NCBI GenBank assembly: GCA_023397655.1
Contig: JAEWTW010000010.1
Coordinates: 124,001 to 188,000, forward strand
Length of the DNA stretch: 64,000 bases
DNA from: Bacillota bacterium
GTDB taxonomy: Bacteria > Bacillota > Clostridia > Christensenellales > SZUA-584
Direction: 5' to 3'
Position numbers and translations under genes: made by a program. Shown piece after piece: positions 35,082 to 43,933 of the stretch. The notes under the pieces are model-generated. The model had not been told where the DNA came from. It was given only the letters and a program-made list of their open reading frames with translations, and ran no database searches. The stretch's first letter is position 1. Every line of letters begins with the position of its first letter.

Positions 35082-35109
35082 ACGGCCGGGGTTGTATGAT
35101 CCCGGCCGT
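35082..35109 (+). terminator. Intrinsic terminator after the corrinoid gene
   Basis: ACGGCCGGG and CCCGGCCGT form a perfect 9-bp stem, followed by TGTTGTATTTT, 32 bases past the stop. Confidence 0.75.
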
Positions 35110-35196
35110 TGTTGTATTTTGAGCCATGGTGTGTATGGTTGACAGGGGTGTTTGCGTGTGCGATGATATTCTTATCAAAACAATGGAGAAGCATCT

Positions 35197-35715
35197 ATGG
35201 CATGGAGAGAAATACGCAAGATAGGTGACGAGGCGCTTCGCAAGACCTGTAAGCCAGTCACAGAAGTTAACGACAGGGTGCGCATGCTGCTGCAGGATAT
35301 AGAGGACACGTTAAGACAGGACGACAACGGGGCTGGACTGGCCGCACCGCAGATAGGCATACTGCGCCGGCTGATCGTGGTGAACGGGCCGGACGGATAT
35401 CTGAAGCTGGTGAATCCGAAAATCGTGGAAACTGAGGGTGAACACGAGGTGGAGGAAGGATGTCTTTCCGTACCCGGCAAGTGGGGCAAGCTGATGCGTC
35501 CGGTGAAGGTGAAGGTAACGGCGCAAAACGAGAACGGCGAAGAGGTGACGATTGAAGCCGAAAATGATTACGCCAAGCTGTTCTGCCACGAAATAGACCA
35601 TCTGGACGGCATATTGTTTATCGACAAGGTGACAGAGTTTTTGGATGACGACGAATATGACGATGAGGACCTTGACGACGAAGACTATTATGATGACGAC
35701 GAGGAAGAGGAATAA
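35197..35715 (+). CDS. def: Peptide deformylase with an acidic C-terminal tail
   Basis: A 172-residue deformylase with the three metal-enzyme motifs: GAGLAAPQIG, EEGCLSVPG and CHEIDHLDG. It removes the N-formyl group from nascent proteins. Past the normal fold, the last ~25 residues are almost all Asp/Glu/Tyr (DDDEYDDEDLDDEDYY and on), an unusual tail. Start at 35197 follows GGAGAA. The next gene begins 3 bases after the stop. Confidence 0.93.
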   Translation: MAWREIRKIGDEALRKTCKPVTEVNDRVRMLLQDIEDTLRQDDNGAGLAAPQIGILRRLIVVNGPDGYLKLVNPKIVETEGEHEVEEGCLSVPGKWGKLMRPVKVKVTAQNENGEEVTIEAENDYAKLFCHEIDHLDGILFIDKVTEFLDDDEYDDEDLDDEDYYDDDEEEE

Positions 35716-35718
35716 GCG

Positions 35719-35970
35719 GTGCTGGAGTTTAAGTTTGATACGCAGCTGCTCATTGAGGGCAAGGGTTTAGACGAGGACGAGATAGGCAAGCACATTGCCA
35801 CGCACATCGAGGGCGACAGTCTGATTGCGGTGGGCGGCGATACGCTCATCAAGATACACTACCATACCAATACGCCGTGGAAGGTGCTGGAGTATTGCGC
35901 AGGGCTGGGCGACATATATGACGTGGTGGTGGAGAACATGGAGCGGCAGGAGCAGGGACTGCAGGGCTGA
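35719..35970 (+). CDS. Stand-alone FakA/DAK2 C-terminal-like domain (83 aa)
   Basis: An 83-residue protein from GTG 35719. FDTQLLIEGKGLDEDEI, GDSLIAVGGDTLIKIHYHTN and VLEYCAGLGDIYDVVVENM match the region of YloV/FakA kinases that follows the DAK2 domain. The kinase domain itself is absent, and the gene seems complete. Probably translated together with deformylase. Function unknown; it may bind a partner protein. Confidence 0.75.
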   Translation: MLEFKFDTQLLIEGKGLDEDEIGKHIATHIEGDSLIAVGGDTLIKIHYHTNTPWKVLEYCAGLGDIYDVVVENMERQEQGLQG

Positions 35971-35997
35971 GCGCTGCCGGTGGGATTATGGAATAGG

Positions 35998-36034
35998 AAG
36001 CGGTGCGGGCGTGTTGTGCGGCACCGCTTTTATA
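35998..36034 (+). terminator. Intrinsic terminator
   Basis: AAGCGGTGC pairs with GCACCGCTT, followed by TTTAT, 28 bases past the stop of the 83-aa gene. Confidence 0.8.
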
Positions 36035-36056
36035 TTGGACCAATGGACCTAATCGG

Positions 36057-36950
36057 TTACGGAGCTTCTTTACTGGGAAATGCTTCGGTTAGGCATTGAA
36101 TGAACCGGCGAGATGCTTTTGAGATGGGCCGCTGATCTTTTGTTATGATGCCAATTTCACGCGGCGGAGGCTGTGGCAATATGGGTATTTCATATAAAAG
36201 AGAATTCTCCAATTCATCTAAAACAAACTCTTTGATCACAAAGGCTGAGCCTATACCGATTTTTGCGAAATCGATCAAAAACTCCATGCTCCCGACTTCA
36301 ATTTCCGGTTTTATCGTGATGCCGTTTTGATATAAAAAATCATCAATGAAAATCCGCGATTGATTTTGCTTCTCCATTAACATCAGCGGCAAGTCTGTAA
36401 TCTTCTGAATGGGGAGGGGGTCTGGCAGACCGGGTTTATTGGAAATGAAAATATCCTGAACAGTCATCAGCCTGACATAATGAAACTCAAGTTCGTGATA
36501 GGGGCTGCTGACAATGCCAAAATCAATTGTGCCGTCCTCCAGTAAAGCACAGGTATCCGGCGTTGGCTGATTCAATATTTTGATGGAAATGTGGGGATAG
36601 GCTTGATGAAAACGCTCCAAATGCGGCAAAAGGAAATACTTGCACAATGTGTTGCTGATTCCGATTCGGACGCTTCCGTTTTCCAGATCGTTTAATCTTT
36701 TTATGACCTGCTCGCCGCCGTTAAGATAATAAAAGGCCTTTTGAATGTATTCGTAAAGAATTTCGCCTTCGCTTGTCAGGCTGACACCCTTTTGGCTTCG
36801 TGTAAAAAGCGTACAGTTAGAAATGGATTCCAGCTTTTTTATAGACTTGCTGACTGCCGGCTGACTGAGATACAGTGCATTTGCTGCATGCGTAATGTTT
36901 TTATATTGGGCGACGTAATAAAAGATTTTATAAAGCTCAAGATGCAACAT
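36057..36950 (-). CDS. LysR-family transcriptional regulator
   Basis: A 297-residue LysR protein: HTH HLELYKIFYYVAQYKNITHAANAL, LSQPAVSKSIKKLE, then a periplasmic-binding-like effector domain. The start at 36950 is preceded by TTGGAG; the frame from 36977 lacks a site. It diverges from the aconitase-family operon at 37080, and the AT-rich palindromic stretch between them (near 36975-37000) is a likely binding region. It probably activates that operon (inference). Confidence 0.92.
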   Translation of the reverse strand: MLHLELYKIFYYVAQYKNITHAANALYLSQPAVSKSIKKLESISNCTLFTRSQKGVSLTSEGEILYEYIQKAFYYLNGGEQVIKRLNDLENGSVRIGISNTLCKYFLLPHLERFHQAYPHISIKILNQPTPDTCALLEDGTIDFGIVSSPYHELEFHYVRLMTVQDIFISNKPGLPDPLPIQKITDLPLMLMEKQNQSRIFIDDFLYQNGITIKPEIEVGSMEFLIDFAKIGIGSAFVIKEFVLDELENSLLYEIPILPQPPPREIGIITKDQRPISKASRRFIQCLTEAFPSKEAP

Positions 36951-37079
36951 ATCATAACTCCAAGGAATGTTTAGCATAATATATATGAATTATTATTATC
37001 GCTAATCCCAATATATAATAAAACATAAGAGATATACAAGTATGAAAAGCTCAGTTATCACTGAGGAAAGGGGTTAGCC

Positions 37080-38339
37080 ATGAATGTCGTTGAGAAAATA
37101 TTAGCGGCACATTCTGACAAAGATACTGTTGAGCCAGGCGAAATCGTCGATGTAAGCTTGGACTATATCATGGCCAATGATGCGACAACGGCTCTTGCCA
37201 TCGATATTTTTGAAAAAGAGATTGGCGCGGACTGCGTATTTGACCCGTCCAAGGTTGTGATTGTGATGGATCATTATACACCCAGCTCATCGGAGAGCGC
37301 GGCGGACAACCACAATAAAATGAGAGATTTCTGCGCGAGACAGCAGATTAAGCATGTGTATGATGGAGCGGGAGTATGCCATCAACTGATGCTGGAAAAC
37401 CATGTGGTGCCGGGGCAGCTCATTATCGGAGCGGATTCGCACACCTGTACCTATGGCGCACTGGGCGCGTTGTCCACCGGCATGGGCTCTACTGATATTG
37501 CCATCGCATGGAGCAGCGGTAAGATATGGATGAAGGTACCGAAGACGATTAAAATAATCGCTGAAGGAAAATGGAACTATGGCGTCTGCGCAAAAGACCT
37601 GATACTGAAAGTGATCGGAGATTTGAAAGCGAATGGCGCGGCATACAAAGCATTGGTGTTTGAAGGCGAAGCGATTCAAGCATTGGGTGTTTCTGAGCGC
37701 GCCACCCTGTGCAACATGGCCATTGAAGCCGGGGCAAAATTCGCTTACATTCAACCGAACAATCAGGTGCTGCAATATATACGGGAGAAGGGCCGGACAG
37801 AGTTTGACGTGTTTGCTGATGACCCGGATGCGGAATATGAAAAAACATGGTGCTATGATGTAAGCCGTGTGATTCCGCAGATTGCCGCTCCGTATAGTGT
37901 GGACAACGTATTTGACATCACCGAATTTGAGGGGATGAAGCTGAATGCGCTGTTTCTCGGGGCTTGTACCAACGGCCGGTATGAGGACATTGAAACAGCG
38001 GCTGAGATTTTAAGAGGTAAGAAAATAAGCAGCTCTGTCAGGCTGCTGGTGACACCCGCATCCAGGCAAATATATATTAAGGCTTTAGAAAACGGCTTGC
38101 TGAAGGACCTGATGGAAAGCGGTGCGATGATCAGCAACCCCGGATGTTCCGCCTGCTTTGGCGGAACGGTCGGGCTGCTGGGAAACGGTGAGAAAATGTT
38201 ATCAACGGCCAACCGAAATTTCAAGGGTCGGGTGGGCAGCCCTTTCGGAGAGGTCTATTTGGCCAGTCCGGCTGTTGTCGCCGCTTCCGCATTGACGGGG
38301 GTTATCACAAGACCGAGCCAAAAGGAGTTGGAAATATGA
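37080..38339 (+). CDS. Aconitase-family dehydratase, large subunit (LeuC/homoaconitase type)
   Basis: A 419-residue large subunit, the length of the archaeal-type LeuC. It has the substrate-side motifs MDHYTPS and GADSHTCTYGALG and the Fe-S cysteines of GACTNGRYEDIE and NPGCSACFGG. The family dehydrates and rehydrates malate-type acids: isopropylmalate, homocitrate/homoaconitate or 2,3-dimethylmalate. No leuA or leuB is near; the partners are a LysR regulator and a trans-aconitate-methyltransferase-like gene. The substrate is therefore open. Overlaps the small subunit by 4 bases. Confidence 0.88.
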   Translation: MNVVEKILAAHSDKDTVEPGEIVDVSLDYIMANDATTALAIDIFEKEIGADCVFDPSKVVIVMDHYTPSSSESAADNHNKMRDFCARQQIKHVYDGAGVCHQLMLENHVVPGQLIIGADSHTCTYGALGALSTGMGSTDIAIAWSSGKIWMKVPKTIKIIAEGKWNYGVCAKDLILKVIGDLKANGAAYKALVFEGEAIQALGVSERATLCNMAIEAGAKFAYIQPNNQVLQYIREKGRTEFDVFADDPDAEYEKTWCYDVSRVIPQIAAPYSVDNVFDITEFEGMKLNALFLGACTNGRYEDIETAAEILRGKKISSSVRLLVTPASRQIYIKALENGLLKDLMESGAMISNPGCSACFGGTVGLLGNGEKMLSTANRNFKGRVGSPFGEVYLASPAVVAASALTGVITRPSQKELEI

Positions 38340-38827
38340 TAAAGAGTAAAGCCATACGCTGCGGAGATAATGTGGATACGGATCAGATCATTCCCGCAAG
38401 GCATTTGTGCCGTTTGGAGATCAGGGATATGGCGGCGTACGCCTTTGAGTATGACGTCAATTTTCAGGAGAACTTTGAAGAAGGAGATATTATCGTCGCC
38501 GGCAGCAATTTTGGACGCGGCTCATCGAGGGAGCAGGCGCCTGCCGTCTTGAAACAAAGAGGCGTTACGGCTGTTATCGCCAAAGATTTCGCCAGAATAT
38601 TCTTCAGGAACTGTATCAACAACGGCATTCCCGTGATTGAATGTGAGGATGCGGACAAAATCGGGAATCTGGATGAAATTGAAGTGAACACCGATATGGG
38701 TATCATCAAAAACCTGTCAAGAGATGAGATTTATAATTGCAAGCCCTTTCCGGAATATATCAGGGAAGTGTTGGCTGCCGGAGGCATTGTTCCGCATATC
38801 AAGCACAGCGGGGGGGACGCACCATGA
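38336..38827 (+). CDS. Aconitase-family dehydratase, small subunit (LeuD type)
   Basis: A 163-residue swivel subunit: NVDTDQIIPARHL, GSNFGRGSSREQAP, AKDFARIFFRNCINNG. It completes the active site of the large subunit. It is overlapped by 4 bases on both sides, so the three genes 37080-39597 form one translationally coupled unit. Confidence 0.9.
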   Translation: MIKSKAIRCGDNVDTDQIIPARHLCRLEIRDMAAYAFEYDVNFQENFEEGDIIVAGSNFGRGSSREQAPAVLKQRGVTAVIAKDFARIFFRNCINNGIPVIECEDADKIGNLDEIEVNTDMGIIKNLSRDEIYNCKPFPEYIREVLAAGGIVPHIKHSGGDAP

Positions 38828-39597
38828 GTGACTGGAAACCGGAACTGTATTTAAAATTCGAAAAGCAGCGCACACAGCCTGCTTTTGATCTGGTTTCGCG
38901 GATTGGTAACGGGACGCCGAGGCGCATCATTGACATTGGCTGCGGCCCGGGCAACAGTACCGCTGCGCTGAGGAGTCGTTGGCCGGATGCGGATATCACT
39001 GGGCTGGACAGCTCTCCCGCTATGATTGAACAGGCTGAAAAGACTGACAGCAGCATCGCCTGGATTTGTGCGGATGCGTCGGGTGATCTGAGCGGCTTGG
39101 GTCGGTTCGACATTGTATTTTCCAATGCCGCTATCCAGTGGATGCTCAGCCATGATAAAGTGCTGCCTCAGCTGTTCTCGCTGCTAAATGACGGCGGCGT
39201 GCTGGCTGTGCAGATCCCAAGCACATCGCACATGCCCATCCATATTGCGCTGCAGACTCTGGTGAATGGCCAAAAATGGGGTGTGCAGCTGGGGCACGTG
39301 CCGACGCATTCCACCTTCGACGCGCCGTATTATTACAATATATTAAGCGGGCTGACGACAGATATCGATCTCTGGGAGACGCACTATTATCATGTGATGG
39401 AGAACCACCAATCGCTCGTCCAGTGGTACAGCAGCACGGGGCTGAAACCTTATCTTGATGCGCTTGATAATGGGACGGACAGAGCCGCTTTGCTCGCTGA
39501 GTTTGAAGACGCGATCGTGAAGGTTTATCCGGCGCAGCGCAACGGATATGTGTTGTTCCCCTTCGTCCGGATCTTCTTCGTTGCGCGAAAGCCCTGA
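38824..39597 (+). CDS. tam: Trans-aconitate 2-methyltransferase-like protein
   Basis: A 257-residue SAM-dependent methyltransferase: motif I IIDIGCGPGNST, LDSSPAMIEQA, SNAAIQWM, then the Tam-type PSTSHMPIH and a Trp/Tyr-rich C-terminal part. The start at ATG 38824 overlaps leuD. Tam methylates trans-aconitate, a spontaneous isomer of cis-aconitate that inhibits aconitase. Coupling to an aconitase-family enzyme suggests repair of a dead-end isomer of that enzyme's intermediate (inference). Confidence 0.82.
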   Translation: MSDWKPELYLKFEKQRTQPAFDLVSRIGNGTPRRIIDIGCGPGNSTAALRSRWPDADITGLDSSPAMIEQAEKTDSSIAWICADASGDLSGLGRFDIVFSNAAIQWMLSHDKVLPQLFSLLNDGGVLAVQIPSTSHMPIHIALQTLVNGQKWGVQLGHVPTHSTFDAPYYYNILSGLTTDIDLWETHYYHVMENHQSLVQWYSSTGLKPYLDALDNGTDRAALLAEFEDAIVKVYPAQRNGYVLFPFVRIFFVARKP

Positions 39598-39615
39598 CCG
39601 TTTGAATGAGATGGT

Positions 39616-40104
39616 CTATTCCACGCCGAACATCTGCCGGGCGAGTTCTTTGCCGGCGGCTGTCTTGAAATACCGGCTGTAAAAGTTCACAAAGGCTTCG
39701 TGCGTGAAGTCACCCTCGTCGCGATTGACGAGAAAGTCCGCCTCGATGATGATCTGGTAGTCGAGTCCGTCCACATCCGTATAGGTGTGGTGATGGGCGA
39801 CGATGTATAGCACGCGCTCCATGACAGCAGGGCTGGCGCCGCACCGCTCCAGTATCGGGCGGGCGATGGCGGGACCTTCTTTCTCCTGCAGCTTGCCGCC
39901 GCAAGAGCCGAAGGCTTCCTCGCAGTGACGAATGGCGATGTCGTGCAGCACCGCGGCCAGCTCGACGGTTATCAGCGCATCATCGGAGAGCTGTTCGCTG
40001 TCAGCAATACAGCGGGCAAAGCCCAGTACCTTGAGCGCGTGATTGATGCGGCGCGTATCGCTGCCGTTGATGCGGATCAACTCCATAATGGCCTGTCCGG
40101 TCAT
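39616..40104 (-). CDS. HD-domain phosphohydrolase
   Basis: A 162-residue HD protein: H in RRINHALKV, HD in AVLHDIAI, HH in YIVAHHHTY and a distal D (EADFLVN). The ATG at 40104 has AAAGGAAAG upstream; the frame from GTG 40122 would place that site inside the gene. Stands alone; substrate not predictable. Confidence 0.82.
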   Translation of the reverse strand: MTGQAIMELIRINGSDTRRINHALKVLGFARCIADSEQLSDDALITVELAAVLHDIAIRHCEEAFGSCGGKLQEKEGPAIARPILERCGASPAVMERVLYIVAHHHTYTDVDGLDYQIIIEADFLVNRDEGDFTHEAFVNFYSRYFKTAAGKELARQMFGVE

Positions 40105-40225
40105 TTTTACTTTCCTTTCCACACATGGCGTTGCTATTATGTCAGTGCAAGTATATAATGGGTTTACAGGGATTTAACAAATATCTCTAACCGAAATTAT
40201 ACTTTTATTATTGGAGCCTGTCATC

Positions 40226-41245
40226 ATGAATATCTTTTATCCGCTTAAGAAGGCGCTTATTTTGCGTAACCTCGAAAAGCGCAGGCGTCTCAATCCATTC
40301 AATACCGAAAAGGCCGAGCTTTATACCATGTCTGACGACGCAGACGATAACCAGAACAACAGCTACTATTTTTCCTGTCACAGCGCGGATGGAACGAGCC
40401 TGCTGATTCGCCATGCCCAAAGGGGCGTGAAACACATCGAGGTGTGGTTTGCGTACCGCAATGCGAGCGGACGCGCGGTGATCAGCGGCAAACAGCTCTA
40501 CCCCGCGGGCTCAGCGCCGACCGCTGTGAGATGCATTGAGCCGGGTAAAAAGTGGGCGTTCTCGTACGACGGGGAGGCGCAGGAACTGCATGGCGGACAG
40601 CCTGTCCATGTAAAGCTGGATGCGGTTTTTAATGCGACGGGCGGCATATTCGAGTTTGGCCACGATGTGGACGCGGGCGTGATGGCGGAAGCGATTGCGA
40701 GGGAGAAGTGGACCCGCGCTTATTTCGAGGAGCTGCAGGCCAACGATCAGGTACACTACGAGCAGCCGGGCCGGGCGACGGGAACGCTGTTGCTGGATGG
40801 TGAGGAGATTACGCTGGATTTGCCCGCGATGCGCGATCATTCCTTCGGTAAGCGCGACTGGGGCTACATGAACAAGCACTTCTGGCTGATGGCGCTGATG
40901 GAGGATGGGCGGCAGCTGAACGCCAACATGGTGAGCTATCCCGTACTGAAGCTGATGACCGGCTATTTCGAGGACGGCGGCAAGGTGACGGGCGTGGCTG
41001 CCGCAAGCATACGGGAGGACGTAGTAAAGCCGCACGAGGTGCCGGAGGCGTTTACGATTGACGTAAATCTTGTGGACGGGCGCGCATTGCGCGTCAAATG
41101 CCGCTGCGAGGAGGTGTTTCCGTTCCCGTTTGCGGAAGGGGCATACACCATATACGAGGGCGTGGGCGCGTTTGAGCTGGAAGGCGTAAAGGGGCGCGGC
41201 ATAATCGAGTTTGGCTGGAACGGCGACGTTTCCCGCTGTGTGTGA
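40226..41245 (+). CDS. Lipocalin-like (CrtC/DUF7064-type) protein paired with a PEP-synthase-like enzyme
   Basis: A 339-residue beta-rich protein. MRDHSFGKRDWGYMNKHFWL resembles the conserved stretch of hydroxyneurosporene-synthase-like (lipocalin-fold) proteins, where a His/Asp/Arg cluster lines the pocket. ATG 40226 has TTGGAG upstream. It ends 13 bases before the PEP-utilising enzyme, so the two are probably cotranscribed and act on one substrate (inference). No signal peptide. Family assignment is tentative. Confidence 0.65.
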   Translation: MNIFYPLKKALILRNLEKRRRLNPFNTEKAELYTMSDDADDNQNNSYYFSCHSADGTSLLIRHAQRGVKHIEVWFAYRNASGRAVISGKQLYPAGSAPTAVRCIEPGKKWAFSYDGEAQELHGGQPVHVKLDAVFNATGGIFEFGHDVDAGVMAEAIAREKWTRAYFEELQANDQVHYEQPGRATGTLLLDGEEITLDLPAMRDHSFGKRDWGYMNKHFWLMALMEDGRQLNANMVSYPVLKLMTGYFEDGGKVTGVAAASIREDVVKPHEVPEAFTIDVNLVDGRALRVKCRCEEVFPFPFAEGAYTIYEGVGAFELEGVKGRGIIEFGWNGDVSRCV

Positions 41246-41258
41246 CGGGAGGCGGAGC

Positions 41259-43628
41259 ATGATATATAGGATTACGGAAATACCCGAGGCAGAACTATCG
41301 AGCGTCGGCGGCAAGGCGCGCGGGCTGTACCAACTGGCAGCGTGCGGGCTAAACGTGCCGGACGGCTTTATTGTGACGGATGCGGGCGCGGACACGGCGG
41401 CGAACGACGCAGCTGAGTACTATAAGAAGATGGGGCTGGGTAAGGTGGCGGTGCGGTCGTCCGCGACGGCGGAGGACGGAACGGACTTTTCCAGCGCGGG
41501 ACAGTACAGCACCTACCTGAATGTGGAGGGCGTTGAGGCGGTGCGGCAGGCGGTGCGTAATTGTGCGGCCTCGCTGCACAGTGTGACCGCGGTCAAGTAT
41601 GCGCAGACGTTTGGCGGTGCAAGGAGCATGCGCATGTGCACAGTTGTGCAGGCAATGGCGGATGCGGATGTGTCCGGTGTGTGTTTCACGCAGCATCCGG
41701 ACGGACGCGGCGGACTGCTGATTGACGCGGTGGAAGGGCTGGGCGAGGCGTTGGTGTCCGGACATGCCAAGGCGGCATCTGTGCGTGTGGACGGAGAGAC
41801 GATGACATCTCAAGACAACAGCTTCCTGACGGCGGAGCAGGTGAAGAATATCGCGGCGGGAGCGCTGAAAGCAAAGGCGCACTTGGGCTGCGAGCTGGAT
41901 ATCGAATGGGCGGCGAAGGGCGATATGGTATTCTGGCTGCAGGCGCGGCCCATCACGGTAACGGATGAGCCGGATGCGTTTGAGCTGGACAATGTGGGCG
42001 TGAAGGATGACGATGTGGTGACGACGTGCAACGTGGGCGAGATGCTCCCGAACGCGGTGACGCCGCTTTCCATATCCACCAGCGTGTACGGCATTGACTA
42101 CGGCATGCGCAAGATGATATCGCACGTGGGCGGGGCAAAGAGCATCGATGACATACCGCCCGGCAGCTGCGTGACCAACTTCGGCAACCACTTGTTTATC
42201 AACATATCGTCACTGTACGCGATCTCCGACCATGTGGTGGGCGCGACACGGGAGGGTGTGGAGCTGAGCCTTTGCGGGCGGCTGCTGGAGGATGTCCCCA
42301 AGCCTCCTGTGCCCAAGGTGTCGAAGCTGTCCAAGATGAACGGTGCCCGCAAGTATTTTACGATGATACTGCGCACCGGCCGGGCGTGCAAAAAGCTTAA
42401 ACAGCTGGCGGACAGCGCGGATATACCCGTCCGTGAAACGCCAAGTGAGCAGCTAAAGGAGATTACGGAGCGGCTGTGGATGAACAACGAAGCGTTCTGG
42501 CTGCATTACATCACGTCGGGGCACTCGGGCTCAATGAGCAGCGCGCTGTTTTTGATACTGATGGCGGACGGCATGGACGCGGACACCGCCAAGGCGAAGA
42601 TCGCGGGCGTGCTGGAGGATATCGACGGCATCGAGAGCGTGGACATACTGCGCTCGCTGCGGCGGACGGCAAGGGCATTGATCGCCGAGAAGCCGGATAT
42701 CGCCGCCCTCAGCGCGAAGGAGCTGGCGGAATATATCAAGACATGCGGGCCGGAAAGCCGTGCGGCGCTTGACGACTTCCTGAAGCGGCACGGTCACCGC
42801 GCGATACGCGAGGCGGAACTGCGCAGCCCCTCATGGCATGCGGATGAGGAGAGCCTGTGCAACTACTTAAAGACGGTGATATCCACCGGCGCGGAGGAGC
42901 CGCCCAAGACCAAGGCGGTAGAACAAAACATCGACGCGCTGCTATCGGATAAAAAGGGTCTCCTGGGTTGGATGACGCACAGCATCATCGGGCAGGCGCG
43001 CAAGGGCGTGGTGAACCGCGAATACACCAAGTCCCAGAGCATCCGTATTGTCGATAAGTTTAAGACGGCATACCGGCATCTGGCGGCGCTGATGGTACGG
43101 GACGGCCTCCTGCCCGACGCGGATCTGGTGTTTTTCCTGACGCACGATGAGCTGGTGCGGCTGGTAGACGGCGGTGAGGCAGGGCTGGTGAAGCGGGCGA
43201 TGGCGCGGCGGCGGCTGCTTGAACAGCAGAAGACCTTCCGGTTTGACGAGGTATGCGTGGGGCGGCCTCGGCCCAAGCTGGCTGTAATCAGGCCGGCGGA
43301 GGGCACGGCGGTACTGACGGGGACATCGATCAGCCGCGGGACGGCGATAGGACGGGCGCGTGTGGTGCGCAGCGTGGACGATGCCAACTGCCTCATGCCG
43401 GGCGAGATCATGGTCGCGGCGTTTACCGATATCGGCTGGTCACCTTATTACTGCATGTTGGGCGCGCTGGTGACCGAGGTGGGTTCGGCGCTGTCGCACG
43501 GAGCCGTGGTAGCACGGGAGTACGCATTGCCGCTGGTTTCCGGCGTGGCATACGCGACTGAGGTGATACGCACCGGCGACATGGTGAGCGTGGACGGCGC
43601 GGCGGGGACGGTGGCCATCATCGGCTAA
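41259..43628 (+). CDS. PEP-synthase / rifampin-phosphotransferase-like dikinase
   Basis: A 789-residue protein. The N-terminal ATP-grasp has VGGKARGLYQL, VAVRSSATAEDG and WLQARPITV. The C-terminal swivel domain holds the phospho-His H747 in ALSHGAVVAREYALP. There is no C-terminal PEP/pyruvate TIM barrel, so the architecture matches rifampin phosphotransferases and other stand-alone dikinases that phosphorylate a small molecule, not true PEP synthase. ATG 41259 follows GGGAGGCGG. The acceptor is unknown; the lipocalin-like neighbour may bind it. Confidence 0.82.
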   Translation: MIYRITEIPEAELSSVGGKARGLYQLAACGLNVPDGFIVTDAGADTAANDAAEYYKKMGLGKVAVRSSATAEDGTDFSSAGQYSTYLNVEGVEAVRQAVRNCAASLHSVTAVKYAQTFGGARSMRMCTVVQAMADADVSGVCFTQHPDGRGGLLIDAVEGLGEALVSGHAKAASVRVDGETMTSQDNSFLTAEQVKNIAAGALKAKAHLGCELDIEWAAKGDMVFWLQARPITVTDEPDAFELDNVGVKDDDVVTTCNVGEMLPNAVTPLSISTSVYGIDYGMRKMISHVGGAKSIDDIPPGSCVTNFGNHLFINISSLYAISDHVVGATREGVELSLCGRLLEDVPKPPVPKVSKLSKMNGARKYFTMILRTGRACKKLKQLADSADIPVRETPSEQLKEITERLWMNNEAFWLHYITSGHSGSMSSALFLILMADGMDADTAKAKIAGVLEDIDGIESVDILRSLRRTARALIAEKPDIAALSAKELAEYIKTCGPESRAALDDFLKRHGHRAIREAELRSPSWHADEESLCNYLKTVISTGAEEPPKTKAVEQNIDALLSDKKGLLGWMTHSIIGQARKGVVNREYTKSQSIRIVDKFKTAYRHLAALMVRDGLLPDADLVFFLTHDELVRLVDGGEAGLVKRAMARRRLLEQQKTFRFDEVCVGRPRPKLAVIRPAEGTAVLTGTSISRGTAIGRARVVRSVDDANCLMPGEIMVAAFTDIGWSPYYCMLGALVTEVGSALSHGAVVAREYALPLVSGVAYATEVIRTGDMVSVDGAAGTVAIIG

Positions 43629-43744
43629 CGCGGCACAAAAGAAAAAGGAGGGCGCAATCGCGCTGCCTCCGGCAAGGGGTATTGTAAGCAGGGGGTTATC
43701 TGCTGCAATACGGGCGGAGAGGTTCCGCCGATGTTTTGAAGTAT

Positions 43745-43797
43745 AGCGCGCGGCCTGTCCCGAAAATAGGACAGAGCTGCGCGCTTTTTGGTTTTTT
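43745..43797 (+). terminator. Intrinsic terminator of the dikinase operon
   Basis: AGCGCGC pairs with GCGCGCT, with an inner GTCC/GGAC stem, followed by TTTTGGTTTTTT. Confidence 0.8.
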
Positions 43798-43875
43798 CGA
43801 ACAATTATTTGGGTATCATTATGTTTGCGCTTGAGAGACTTTTGCTGCATACGGATTACCCAAGAAGCGACGCAC

Positions 43876-43904
43876 TTGAAAGGTGTTTGCATGGATGATA
43901 TAAT
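43876..43904 (+). promoter_or_regulatory. Promoter of the UPF0316-LOG-ACT operon
   Basis: TTGAAA (43876-43881), exactly 17 bases, TATAAT (43899-43904), 30 bases before the ATG at 43934. Confidence 0.75.
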
Positions 43905-43933
43905 GACAGCTTGAGTGAACAAAGGAGTTTGTA

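Larger units (their letters stand above)
43629..43933. other. Intergenic region with terminator and promoter only
   Basis: No gene in these 305 bases. It contains a GGAGG..CCTCC hairpin (43647-43670) without T run, the terminator at 43745-43797 and the promoter at 43876-43904. Confidence 0.7.

Noticed and set aside
37080..38827. Leucine biosynthesis operon
   Set aside because: No leuA or leuB is present, and the coupled gene is a Tam-like methyltransferase, so a leuCD label alone would mislead.
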